From: an uncultured Bacilli bacterium
GTDB lineage: Bacteria; Bacillota_I; Bacilli_A; RF39; UBA660
DNA: 32,054 nt
Reading direction: 5' to 3'
Assembly: GCA_944359075.1 (NCBI GenBank)
Contig: CALVSR010000010.1
Location: 1 to 32,054 of the forward strand
The notes under the pieces are model-generated. The model ran no database searches and was not told where the DNA came from. It saw nothing but the letters and a program-made list of their open reading frames with translations. Position numbers and translations under genes: made by a program. Below are positions 8,306 to 16,290 of the stretch, piece by piece. Numbering within the stretch: the first letter of the stretch is position 1; each line of letters begins with the position of its first letter.

Positions 8306-9198
8306 AATATTCTTTGCGTATTAGCAAAGTTTAATTTGGCAACTTCTTTTAGTTTTTCTTCCCCATATTTTTGAACAATTTCTTCTCCAATAGAATCCAC
8401 CTGAGGACCGGCACCTTTTGGAAGAGGAATATGCAAACTATCCGCAAGTTTATTAAATTCTTTTAAGAAAAGATAACGACTAATAATGCTACTACAAGCA
8501 ACTGCTAAGTTTTTATCTTCTGCTTTGGTCATAAAAGTAATTCCTCTTTGTATTTCAGTAGATTCTTTGATGTAATCATAGTATCTAGCCTCTTTAGCAA
8601 ATTCATCTACAATGATATAATCAAACGGTTCTTTAGTGACTTGTACCAATTGATATAAAACTTTATTATGCAAAATTGCTTTAATTTTATTCATATTATT
8701 GTCTTTGGCATGTTTTTCGTTATATTCTAAATTGGTAAGAATGATACTTTTATAAGAGATTCGTTTGGCTATTTTAGGAGCTATTTCTAATATTTTTTCA
8801 TCGGTTAATTTTTTAGAGTCTTTAATGCCTAATTCTTCCAGATAAGGAATATCTTCCATTTTCACAAAACTAGCAGTTACTACAATCGGACCAAAGTAAT
8901 CGCCAGTACCAACTTCATCAGAACCGATAGAAGAACAGTAGTAATATTTTTTTTCTTTTTCTTTCATTTCAGGACTATTTTGCTTGTTTTGTCCATCCAT
9001 TTCTAACCACATAGCAGAGTCTACATCAGCACTAGTTCCTTGAAACATAATTTTACCACTTTCGTACATAGTAACTACAGTATCTCCATCTTGTGCTTGA
9101 AAAACAACATAAGGGATTACTTTATCTCTTTTTTTATCCTCGTAATATTTCATTATTTTTTCTTTTGTTTGATCACTAACACGAATAACACAGTTCAT
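8287..9198 (-). CDS. rnhC: Ribonuclease HIII
   Basis: A 303-residue enzyme that cleaves the RNA strand of RNA-DNA hybrids. The N-terminal 80 residues match the TBP-like substrate-binding domain specific to RNase HIII. The catalytic domain opens with GSDEVGTGDYFGP (D94, E95), followed by IKDSKKLTD and IIVDEF (D198). The GTGDYFGP phrase separates HIII from HII. It is the only gene on the minus strand and has its own promoter, divergent from the LRR gene. Confidence 0.95.
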   Translation of the reverse strand: MNCVIRVSDQTKEKIMKYYEDKKRDKVIPYVVFQAQDGDTVVTMYESGKIMFQGTSADVDSAMWLEMDGQNKQNSPEMKEKEKKYYYCSSIGSDEVGTGDYFGPIVVTASFVKMEDIPYLEELGIKDSKKLTDEKILEIAPKIAKRISYKSIILTNLEYNEKHAKDNNMNKIKAILHNKVLYQLVQVTKEPFDYIIVDEFAKEARYYDYIKESTEIQRGITFMTKAEDKNLAVACSSIISRYLFLKEFNKLADSLHIPLPKGAGPQVDSIGEEIVQKYGEEKLKEVAKLNFANTQRILKTVIF

Positions 9199-9227
9199 AA
9201 TTTCACCTTTTCTAATATACTAAGGCT

Positions 9228-9256
9228 ATTATACAGAAATTTTTGTCCTTTTACAA
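9228..9256 (-). promoter_or_regulatory. Promoter of rnhC
   Basis: On the minus strand: TTGTAA (9256-9251), a 17-bp spacer and TATAAT (9233-9228), 30 nt before the start codon. Confidence 0.75.
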
Positions 9257-9260
9257 TCTG

Positions 9261-9289
9261 TGGACAAGAAAATTAAAAATTGTTATACT
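9261..9289 (+). promoter_or_regulatory. Promoter of the LRR protein gene
   Basis: TGGACA (9261-9266), a 17-bp spacer and TATACT (9284-9289). It is back-to-back with the rnhC promoter, the two -35 boxes lying 4 bp apart. Predicted transcription start (about 9296) leaves only about 15 nt of leader, with AGGA (9297-9300) at its very 5' end. Confidence 0.6.
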
Positions 9290-9311
9290 ATACTATAGGA
9301 ATGTGATATAG

Positions 9312-10763
9312 ATGAGAATTGTAGATGGAGTTTTAAAAGAAGTAAGTAAAAAGGATATTATAGATGGTGTTATTACAATACCAGAAGGTGTCAAAGAGAT
9401 TGATGCTGATGTGTTTAGAGGATGGAAAGCCTCTGCTATTGTATTACCTGATAGTATTACTACAGTAGGAGATCATGCTTTTAGAGGTTGTACCTCGTTA
9501 ACCAGCCTACCTGATAGTATTACTACAGTAAGAGAGGCTGCTTTTGCTGAATGTACCTCGTTAACCAGCCTACCTGATAGTATTACTACAGTAGGAGATC
9601 ATGCTTTTGCTGAATGTACCTCGTTAACCAGCCTACCTGATAGTATTACTACAGTAGGACGTTATGCTTTTTACGGTTGTACCTCGTTAACCAGCCTACC
9701 TGATAGTATTACTACAGTAGGAGAGGCTGCTTTTGCTAAATGTACCTCGTTAACCAGCCTACCTGATAGCATTACTACAGTAGGAGATTGGGCTTTTAAA
9801 GGTTGTACCTCGTTAACCAGCCTACCTGATAGTATTACTACAGTAGGACGTTATGCTTTTAAAGGTTGTACCTCGTTAACCAGCCTACCTGATAGTATTA
9901 CTACAGTAAGAGGTTATGCTTTTAAAGGTTGTACCTCGTTAACCAACATACCTAATAGTATTACTACTAGTATTACTACAGTAGGAGAAAAAATTTTTGA
10001 AGACTGTACTGCGTTAACCAGTCTACCTAATAATATTACTAGAGTAAGAAATGAAATTTTTGAAGGCTGTACCTCGTTAACCAGCCTACATGATAATATT
10101 ACTGAAGTAGAAAATAAGGCTTTTGAAGGTTGTACTTCGTTAATAAATACACCATGGGGTATGATGGATTTAAAACAAGAAGAAAAAGGAGATACTCGAG
10201 CAATTGTTACGAATTATTTATATTTATATGCAAATTCTATTTTAAAGGAAAAATATCATAGCTTAAATGAGTTTTTGTCTAATTCCAACATCAATCAGTT
10301 AATGAATAGTCAAATGATATATGGCAGTAAGGCTATTTCTAAATTTAAAAATTTATTTTATAAAATGAGAAAAAATTATAATATAGAAACTGAATTATTT
10401 TCTAGACTTTCTTTAAAATTAACAGAGCAATTCCATCTAAATATTTGGAATCAGATTCAATCTACATTTTATTCTAGGGGTGTTCTTAAGGATAATGCAG
10501 AGATGGCAGAAGCTCTTGTAGAAATGATTGGAGTTTTTGGTTTGTTTGAACAAGATTCTAATAAAGATGCTAGAGTTCAAAACTTTCAAAAATTTATTTT
10601 GAATAAACCTTATCGATTAGTTACAGCACAATATCAACGATTACCACTTCGAGATAACTGCTTTCAAAAAGTTAATAGTCCATATTTTATCTTGAAGCCA
10701 AATGTTCAAATTCCAAAAGAATTTTTACCATACTTAAAAATCAGTCTGAGTGAAGAAAAATGA
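9312..10763 (+). CDS. BspA-type leucine-rich repeat protein with tandem near-identical repeats
   Basis: 483 residues, no signal peptide or membrane span. Residues about 24-43 form a diverged first repeat. Residues 44-278 are eleven 21-residue LRR_5/BspA-like repeats of the form LPDSITTV-variable-AF-xx-CTSLTS. Repeats 2-8 differ almost only in the six or so residues between TTV and CTSLT. Repeats 9-11 have diverged (SLPNNITRV, SLHDNITEV), and repeat 9 carries an extra SITT. Residues 279-483 are a helical domain I do not recognise. The stop TGA overlaps the next start by 4 nt (ATGA at 10760-10763), so the two products are probably made together. BspA-like repeats usually bind proteins; lack of a secretion signal suggests a cytosolic ligand or non-classical export. 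It looks accessory between housekeeping genes. Confidence 0.85.
   Translation: MRIVDGVLKEVSKKDIIDGVITIPEGVKEIDADVFRGWKASAIVLPDSITTVGDHAFRGCTSLTSLPDSITTVREAAFAECTSLTSLPDSITTVGDHAFAECTSLTSLPDSITTVGRYAFYGCTSLTSLPDSITTVGEAAFAKCTSLTSLPDSITTVGDWAFKGCTSLTSLPDSITTVGRYAFKGCTSLTSLPDSITTVRGYAFKGCTSLTNIPNSITTSITTVGEKIFEDCTALTSLPNNITRVRNEIFEGCTSLTSLHDNITEVENKAFEGCTSLINTPWGMMDLKQEEKGDTRAIVTNYLYLYANSILKEKYHSLNEFLSNSNINQLMNSQMIYGSKAISKFKNLFYKMRKNYNIETELFSRLSLKLTEQFHLNIWNQIQSTFYSRGVLKDNAEMAEALVEMIGVFGLFEQDSNKDARVQNFQKFILNKPYRLVTAQYQRLPLRDNCFQKVNSPYFILKPNVQIPKEFLPYLKISLSEEK
9441..10145 (+). repeat. Eleven tandem 63-bp repeats encoding leucine-rich repeats
   Basis: The unit is 63 bp (21 codons) with about 42 bp nearly invariant and about 20 bp variable, in frame throughout. 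Repeats 2-8 are almost identical at DNA level, including synonymous positions, indicating recent expansion or gene conversion. A 12-bp duplication (9957-9968, 9969-9980) interrupts repeat 9. Confidence 0.95.
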
Positions 10764-11221
10764 AAAAAATAAAAAAATTTTCTGGTACATATGGAAAACA
10801 AATAAATGATTTTGTCAAAGAATATTATATTATTACTTATGTAGAGGAGTATGAATTAAAAGAAGAATATTATGATGATGAAGATATTTGTAAAATTCTT
10901 TTCAACCATGATTTAATAGGTCATGTGAATTATAGTAGCCTTCATAGAATGTTCGATGGCTGCCAAAAAGAATTTAATGCAGAGTTTTATCAGTTTTTTA
11001 TAGAAAATTTACCTTTTATACTAGATGATGAAAAGCTACAATCGAATATAAAAAATATCCAAAAGAAATTTGATGGGATACAAAAATATTATAAAACACA
11101 AGCAGGAATTGAAAAGATTACTTTAAAGCAAGTGCTAGACTGCTTAGAAAATGTAATTTTTAATTATCATGATGGAAATTACGAATTATCTCTGGAAGTA
11201 AAAAAAAGCAGGAGTAGTTAA
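10760..11221 (+). CDS. N-terminal part of an uncharacterised LRR-coupled protein, cut by a frameshift
   Basis: 153 residues, starting in the ATGA overlap with the LRR gene. It is helical, charged and rich in Lys, Glu and Tyr (MKKIKKFSGTYGKQINDF; LKQVLDCLENVIFNYHDGNY), with no family I recognise. After LEVKK the frame runs through an A8 tract (11200-11207) and meets a stop after SRSS. Removing one A joins it directly to the frame that continues to 12617 and would give a single 618-residue protein. I therefore read this as the front half of one gene that is frameshifted, phase-variable or expressed by slippage, rather than as a complete protein. Confidence 0.6.
   Translation: MKKIKKFSGTYGKQINDFVKEYYIITYVEEYELKEEYYDDEDICKILFNHDLIGHVNYSSLHRMFDGCQKEFNAEFYQFFIENLPFILDDEKLQSNIKNIQKKFDGIQKYYKTQAGIEKITLKQVLDCLENVIFNYHDGNYELSLEVKKSRSS
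11200..11207 (+). other. A8 homopolymer at the frame break
   Basis: Eight consecutive A. The upstream frame is open to this tract and closes 14 nt beyond it at 11219-11221. The downstream frame is open from 11202 and has a TAA at 11199-11201. One A fewer (or two more) restores a continuous coding sequence. Confidence 0.85.
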
Positions 11222-11366
11222 TCAAGAAGCTTTTGATTATTATCAAGAAGTATTTGAAAAAAATAATAGTAGGCATCTATCCTCTTTAGTAAAAAGAAGT
11301 AATATTTATGAAGTAAATGGCTATACAATTAAAGCTGAACTATTAAGAAGAGATGATCCTTTTGCT

Positions 11367-12617
11367 ATGCTAGTAGGAGAAACCAATTATACTAATTGCT
11401 GTCAAAGATATGGGGGACTTGGTCATAATTGTATAGCTCATGCTGTAAGTAGTAGTGATGGTGGTATATTTGTAACTATGCTTTTACAAGATGGAGAATG
11501 GATTTTGTTAACACAATCTTGGGATTGGCAAAATAATAATCTTTATTGTCATGATAATATTGAGGCGACTTCCTATTTCAAAAATAGTCCTGCTAGTTTA
11601 AAAGAAGCAGTAGCCAGAGTGCTAGAATTAGATGGAAAATATATTATTGAAAAAAGTAAAAAAGAAGTAGAAAATTATATCCAAGCCAGGAAGAAAACAG
11701 TTGAAAAATCTCTTTCTATAAATAAGGAAAAAGAATTAAGAGAACTACAAAAACTACAAGAAAGAGAAGTTATACGTTTAGTTACTACTGGAAATGGTAA
11801 TGATGATTTAAGATTATCTAATTATTTTTCTTCTTCAATCCAGGTAAATCAAAATTATTTTATTGCTGGAAAAAAATCGACTCTTTCTAATTTTCAACCT
11901 GTTAATTATAATTCTACTCAAGTATATTTTAATAAAGAAAGAATTGCTTATACAGATAGTAAGAGTACTCAATATGTAATAGCAGGAAGCATAGAAGATT
12001 TGTGTTTAGCGAAAATAGAACCTCTTGTTCCTATTTATCGAGATCCACGAAGGGTTATTTTAGAACAAGATAAGAATATTCATAACTATACTACAAAAAA
12101 AGTAAAAGATATTGAAAAAAGCAGTTTTCCAAAAGATATGCTTACTCATCAAGATTCGTCACAAGCTGATTTTTTCGATAGTAACATTTATCTTGGTGAA
12201 GATTGGTATTTAATATACGAAGAAAGGGCTAATAATGTCATTTATATATCCGATTTAGCAAAAGTAGAGCCTAGTTTAGAAGATGAAAAAGGAAAACAAA
12301 ATCAAGAAATTATGAATGTTATATATAATTTAACTCAACAATATGATCAAGTAGAAGCGGATTTAAAAGAAGACACCTCTTACTTATTATATTTGATGAA
12401 TAAACAACTTCACTACTTTGAACAAGTAGGCGAAGATATTTCTTATCCTTTTGATAATCCTAGTAACAAAAGAATAGTATCAGAGTTAGAACAACAACAA
12501 ATATTAAAAAATGCTAGAAGTATCAAAGAAAAAAAGAATCCAGAACGAATCATGCACAAGGTAACTTTTAGAAAAGGTAGGTTGCTAAGCCAAGAAAAAA
12601 CTGGTAAAAATCGATAA
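11367..12617 (+). CDS. C-terminal part of the uncharacterised LRR-coupled protein (CC...GGxG...C..H domain)
   Basis: The first ATG is at 11367 (416 residues), but no ribosome binding site precedes it and the same frame is open from 11202, encoding AGVVNQEAFDYYQEVFEK and on. This is more likely the continuation of the 10760 gene. A compact domain near the ATG carries TNYTNCCQRYGGLGHNCIAH followed by a beta-rich stretch with LLTQSWDWQ. Its paired Cys, Gly-Gly-x-Gly and Cys-x-x-His look like conserved active-site or metal-site residues. A charged coiled-coil-like segment follows (about 80-135 of this ORF), then a less conserved part with DWYLIYEERANNVIYISDLA, which could be a second alpha/beta domain of acetyltransferase-like (GNAT) flavour; that is only a guess. 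No signal peptide or membrane span. Confidence 0.6.
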   Translation: MLVGETNYTNCCQRYGGLGHNCIAHAVSSSDGGIFVTMLLQDGEWILLTQSWDWQNNNLYCHDNIEATSYFKNSPASLKEAVARVLELDGKYIIEKSKKEVENYIQARKKTVEKSLSINKEKELRELQKLQEREVIRLVTTGNGNDDLRLSNYFSSSIQVNQNYFIAGKKSTLSNFQPVNYNSTQVYFNKERIAYTDSKSTQYVIAGSIEDLCLAKIEPLVPIYRDPRRVILEQDKNIHNYTTKKVKDIEKSSFPKDMLTHQDSSQADFFDSNIYLGEDWYLIYEERANNVIYISDLAKVEPSLEDEKGKQNQEIMNVIYNLTQQYDQVEADLKEDTSYLLYLMNKQLHYFEQVGEDISYPFDNPSNKRIVSELEQQQILKNARSIKEKKNPERIMHKVTFRKGRLLSQEKTGKNR

Positions 12618-12623
12618 AATTCT

Positions 12624-12652
12624 TTGCAGGATAAATAAAATAGCGCTATAAT
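12624..12652 (+). promoter_or_regulatory. Promoter of cvpA-trxA
   Basis: TTGCAG (12624-12629), a 17-bp spacer and TATAAT (12647-12652), 27 nt before the ATG. Confidence 0.65.
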
Positions 12653-12678
12653 GAATATAATAAGGAAGGGTGAAGTAT

Positions 12679-13392
12679 ATGAATATTGTAGATGCCATTA
12701 TTATATTACTGATTCTAGCTTGTGGTGTAGCGGGTTTTAAAAGAGGCGTACTAAAACAATTAGTTTCTACTGTTGGGTTTGTGATTATCGTTATTCTTGC
12801 ATTCTATTTGAAGAACCCAATTGCAGAATTCTTAAGTTTGCATTTGCCATTTTTCAATTTTGGTGGAAGTTTTGCCAATGTTACAAGTTTGAACATTATT
12901 TTGTATCAAATTATATCTTTTATTTTAGTTATCTTCATTTTAGAAGTAATATTAGGAGTTTTAATTCGAATTACTGGAGTAATAGAAACAATATTAAAAT
13001 TTACGATTATTTTGGGAATTCCTTCTAAAATTTTGGGATTTATAGTAGGAATTATAGAAGGATTTATTATTACCTTTTTAGTTCTATTTTTCTTAAGGCA
13101 GCCAGGCTTTAATTTAAAGATAATGGAAGGAAGTAAATTGACAGATCCCATTTTAAATTCTACACCTATATTATCGCAGGTAGCTGGGGGTTTTGTAGAT
13201 ACCTTTTATGACTTATATGAACTTGGTAATGACTACTATGAACAAGAGATGGATGCGAATACTTTAAATTTAAGATCTATCGATGTGATGTTAGAACATA
13301 AAATTATTACACCAGAGTATGTGGTAAAATTAGTAGATGCTAAAAAAATAGAAGTAACTGGTATTGATAGTGTTATTAATAAATATAGATAG
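12679..13392 (+). CDS. CvpA family membrane protein
   Basis: 237 residues from the ATG at 12679. A GTG at 12670 is in frame but lies within the AAGGAAGGGTG ribosome binding site, so the ATG is preferred. Four hydrophobic spans occur in the first 155 residues, starting NIVDAIIILLILACGVAGFKRG; this N-terminal D-xx-I...G-x-x-R/K-G pattern marks the CvpA/colicin V production family. The C-terminal 80 residues are soluble. Bacterial CvpA proteins are linked to envelope stability and, in E. coli, colicin V secretion; the biochemical role is unsettled. It is followed 9 nt later by trxA. Confidence 0.8.
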   Translation: MNIVDAIIILLILACGVAGFKRGVLKQLVSTVGFVIIVILAFYLKNPIAEFLSLHLPFFNFGGSFANVTSLNIILYQIISFILVIFILEVILGVLIRITGVIETILKFTIILGIPSKILGFIVGIIEGFIITFLVLFFLRQPGFNLKIMEGSKLTDPILNSTPILSQVAGGFVDTFYDLYELGNDYYEQEMDANTLNLRSIDVMLEHKIITPEYVVKLVDAKKIEVTGIDSVINKYR

Positions 13393-13401
13393 GAGATTGT
13401 T

Positions 13402-13704
13402 ATGATAATAGAATTCAAAAATGGAAATTTTAATGAAGAGAAAAAAGAAGGGCTGGTGCTAGTAGATTTTTATGCTACTTGGTGTGGACCATGTAAGATG
13501 ATGCATCCGATTATTGAAGAAATAGGGAAAGAAAATCCCAATCTGAAAATTATCAAAATAGATGTCGATCAACATGAAGATTTAGCAAGAGAGTATGGTA
13601 TTATGAGTATTCCTACTATTTTATTATTTCGAGATGGAAATTTAGTGAAAAAAAATATTGGCTTTATTGCAAAAGATCAATTGACTCAATGGTTAAATCA
13701 TTAG
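13402..13704 (+). CDS. trxA: Thioredoxin
   Basis: A 100-residue classical thioredoxin with the WCGPC active site (Cys28, Cys31), the VDFYATWCGPCK strand-helix junction and the cis-proline in SIPT (Pro71). It is a cytosolic disulfide reductase for ribonucleotide reductase and other enzymes. It sits in an operon with cvpA, with AGGAGA as its ribosome binding site, and ends at a strong terminator. The window does not show its reductase (trxB). Confidence 0.92.
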   Translation: MIIEFKNGNFNEEKKEGLVLVDFYATWCGPCKMMHPIIEEIGKENPNLKIIKIDVDQHEDLAREYGIMSIPTILLFRDGNLVKKNIGFIAKDQLTQWLNH

Positions 13705-13710
13705 AAATAA

Positions 13711-13745
13711 GAAAAATTCTGGATGAAGAGTTTTTCTTTTTTTCT
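13711..13745 (+). terminator. Terminator of cvpA-trxA
   Basis: A 10-bp stem with one G-T wobble (13711-13720 with 13727-13736), a GGATGA loop and a long T-run. Confidence 0.85.
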
Positions 13746-13753
13746 GTTTTTGC

Positions 13754-13782
13754 TTTTCAAGACTTTTATTTTATTGTATAAT
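13754..13782 (+). promoter_or_regulatory. Promoter of ftsA-ftsZ
   Basis: TTTTCA (13754-13759), a 17-bp spacer and TATAAT (13777-13782). The ATG follows at 13819 with a GAGAGGAAG site in between. Confidence 0.65.
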
Positions 13783-13818
13783 GAGATATAGAATAGTGGA
13801 GAGAGGAAGCTAAAGAAA

Positions 13819-15066
13819 ATGAAAAAAATATATACTGGTATTGACCTTGGTAGTTTCAGTATTAAGATTGTAGTGTGTGAAGTAGTCAATAATAAATTTC
13901 ATGTTTTAGCTGCTTCTAATACTAGATGTAAAGGAATTCAAAATGGGATAATTATAGATTTAGAAGAGGCATCTTCTTATTTGATGAAAGCCAAAAAGAA
14001 TGTAGAAGAGATGCTAGGTATTACCATCGATCAGGCGGTTGTAACCGTATCTTCTATGGATAGAACTTTTGATATGGTGGAAGGGAAAACAACGATAGAA
14101 GATGAAAATCATATGGTATCTTCTAATGATATCAATAATGTCTTTCAGGATGCTGTATTAGGTAGAGTTGAGGAAAATAGGGAACTAATTACGATTACTC
14201 CTATTTCTTTTCAAGTAGATGATCAAGAAGCAGTTAAAGATCCGAAGGGATTGATGGGAAATAATCTTTCTGTAAAAGCGGTAATTACTTCTATTCCTAA
14301 AGAAAATTTTAGAAATACCATTCGTTTATTGAAAAGTTGTGGAATAGAAGCAGTAGATGTAACATATGGAACTATTGGTGATTACTATGTAGCCAAAAAT
14401 CCAGATTTTGATAAAGGAATATCCGCCATTATTAATATTGGGTATTCGAAAACAGAAGTTTCTATTTTCAATAAAGGTATTATGATAAAAAATGAGATTA
14501 TAAATAGCGGTAGTAAGCTGATTGACAAAGATTTAGCCTATGTATATAATTTGAAACGTAGTCAAGCTAGAGTGCTGAAAGAAAGTTTTGCTGTTAGTAA
14601 CACCAGATACTCTGATGTAAATGATACGATAGAATTAACGAATAAAGCGGGGGAAGATATTATCTTAAACCAATTGGAAGTATCGGAAGTAGTGGAAGCA
14701 AGATTAGTAGATTTATTAAGACTTGCGAAAAAACAAATTAATCTCTTAACAAACAGGGAAATTAGTTATATAATAATCACAGGGGGAATAAGCGAACTTG
14801 CAGGTTTTGAGTATGTAGTAGAAAATATTTTTGATAGAAGATGTTCTACTTTAGATATTAGTACAATGGGAATTCGAAGTAATATGTATTCTAGCAGTTA
14901 TGGAATTATAAAGTACTTTCACAATAAACTTGATTTAAGGGGATTATCTTATTCTATGGTAAGTGAGAAAGAGGCAGTTAATTTAATATCAACAAAAGGA
15001 AAAACATCTAATAATTTTCATGATAATATTATTAGTAAAGTATTTGGATATTTTTCTGGTGAATGA
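13819..15066 (+). CDS. ftsA: Cell division protein FtsA, divergent
   Basis: A 415-residue actin/HSP70-superfamily protein that tethers FtsZ to the membrane. It has the phosphate-1 motif [10 protein letters not shown] at the N-terminus, the inserted 1C domain (about 85-165), the adenosine motif [11 protein letters not shown], and a C-terminal amphipathic segment ([12 protein letters not shown]) fitting the FtsA membrane-targeting helix. The phosphate-2 motif, usually D-x-G-G-G-T, reads NIGYSKTEV with Asn206 in place of Asp, so ATP binding or hydrolysis may be altered. The stop overlaps the Shine-Dalgarno region of ftsZ, making the pair tightly coupled. Identity is secure from the domain plan plus the ftsZ neighbour. 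Confidence 0.88.
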   Translation: MKKIYTGIDLGSFSIKIVVCEVVNNKFHVLAASNTRCKGIQNGIIIDLEEASSYLMKAKKNVEEMLGITIDQAVVTVSSMDRTFDMVEGKTTIEDENHMVSSNDINNVFQDAVLGRVEENRELITITPISFQVDDQEAVKDPKGLMGNNLSVKAVITSIPKENFRNTIRLLKSCGIEAVDVTYGTIGDYYVAKNPDFDKGISAIINIGYSKTEVSIFNKGIMIKNEIINSGSKLIDKDLAYVYNLKRSQARVLKESFAVSNTRYSDVNDTIELTNKAGEDIILNQLEVSEVVEARLVDLLRLAKKQINLLTNREISYIIITGGISELAGFEYVVENIFDRRCSTLDISTMGIRSNMYSSSYGIIKYFHNKLDLRGLSYSMVSEKEAVNLISTKGKTSNNFHDNIISKVFGYFSGE

Positions 15067-15077
15067 GGAGGATGTAT

Positions 15078-16175
15078 ATGTTTAATAGTTTAGAAATGGA
15101 TCAACTTGCTAAAATAAAAGTAATTGGTGTTGGTGGAGCAGGTTGTAACGCTGTAAATAGAATGATTGAATCAGGAGTAAAAGGGGTAGAGTTTATTGTA
15201 GCCAATACAGATTTACAGGTTTTAAATAATTCCAAAGCTGATGTTAAAATTCAGATTGGTGCTAATTTAACAGATGGCTTAGGGGCAGGAGCGAATCCAG
15301 ATGTAGGAAGAGAAGCTGCTGTAGAAAGTAAAAAAGAGATTGAGGATGCTCTAAGTGGAGCGGATATGGTATTTGTCACTTGTGGTATGGGTGGAGGAAC
15401 TGGAACAGGTGCTTCTCCAGTAATAGCTGAAATTTCTCAAACCTTAGGAGCTCTAACTGTTGCGATTGTAACCAAACCATTTGGTTTTGAAGGAAAACGT
15501 AGAATGGAAAATGCGTTGAAGGGGCTAGATGAATTAAAGAAGCATGTAGACACTTTGATTGTGATTCCTAATGATAGATTAAGAGAAATCATTGATAAGA
15601 CAACACCGATGTTAGAAGCTTTCAAAGAAGTTGATAATGTTCTTCGTCGTGGTGTTCAATCTATTTCCGATTTGATAGCTGTAGTAGGACTTGTTAACCT
15701 AGATTTTGCAGATGTAAAAGCAGTAATGCAAAATTCAGGAAAGGCAATTATCGGTATTGGAATCGGAATGGGTGAAGATAGGGCAGCAGAAGCTGCCAAA
15801 CAAGCTGTTTCTTCTCCACTATTGGAAACTAGTATTCAAGGGGCAACGAATGCGATTATCAATGTTACTGGAGGAGTAAATTTAACTTTGTTTGAAGCAG
15901 AGCAAGCAGCTGAAGTAGTCCGTGCAGCTTCTAATACAGATATTAATACGATTTTCGGTTCTGTTATTAACGAAAATTTAACCGATGAAGTAATTGTTAC
16001 TGTAATTGCTACAGGTTTTGATAAAAACGAGAAAGCAAAAGAGCCACTATATAATAATGTTCAAAATACAACTAGAAGAAGTACTCCTCGTGAAATCGAA
16101 GTAATGGACGATGATTTTGATGATGATAGCGATGACGATGATTTTCCTATTTTCTTGCAAAATAAGAGTTTTTAG
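15078..16175 (+). CDS. ftsZ: Cell division protein FtsZ
   Basis: 365 residues from the ATG at 15078. GAGGAGG at 15065-15071 lies 6 nt upstream of it; the earlier in-frame ATGs at 15063 and 15072 overlap or abut that site. It is a tubulin-like GTPase forming the division ring. [13 protein letters not shown] and the tubulin signature [12 protein letters not shown] are intact, as is the NPDVGREAA region. A short linker leads to a very acidic stretch ([12 protein letters not shown]) and the C-terminal peptide DFPIFL, the docking site for FtsA and other partners. Linker and total length are on the short side for Firmicutes. Confidence 0.97.
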   Translation: MFNSLEMDQLAKIKVIGVGGAGCNAVNRMIESGVKGVEFIVANTDLQVLNNSKADVKIQIGANLTDGLGAGANPDVGREAAVESKKEIEDALSGADMVFVTCGMGGGTGTGASPVIAEISQTLGALTVAIVTKPFGFEGKRRMENALKGLDELKKHVDTLIVIPNDRLREIIDKTTPMLEAFKEVDNVLRRGVQSISDLIAVVGLVNLDFADVKAVMQNSGKAIIGIGIGMGEDRAAEAAKQAVSSPLLETSIQGATNAIINVTGGVNLTLFEAEQAAEVVRAASNTDINTIFGSVINENLTDEVIVTVIATGFDKNEKAKEPLYNNVQNTTRRSTPREIEVMDDDFDDDSDDDDFPIFLQNKSF

Positions 16176-16290
16176 TAAAATAGTAGGTATATATGAAAGC
16201 TTTTAGTTTTCTTTTCTTTTGCTAAAAACCTAAAAGGAATATAGAATTTACATAGGAAATCGTGTATAATAATTATGGGAGGAGTGCTAT

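Noticed and set aside
9441..10145. Regular repeats that could suggest a CRISPR array
   Set aside because: The unit is 63 bp, in frame, with no constant-length unique spacers, and encodes leucine-rich repeats.
16190..16235. Possible terminator after ftsZ (TTTTAG/CTAAAA arms)
   Set aside because: A/T-only short stem with a long loop and no T-run; not convincing, so the ftsZ transcript end is left open.
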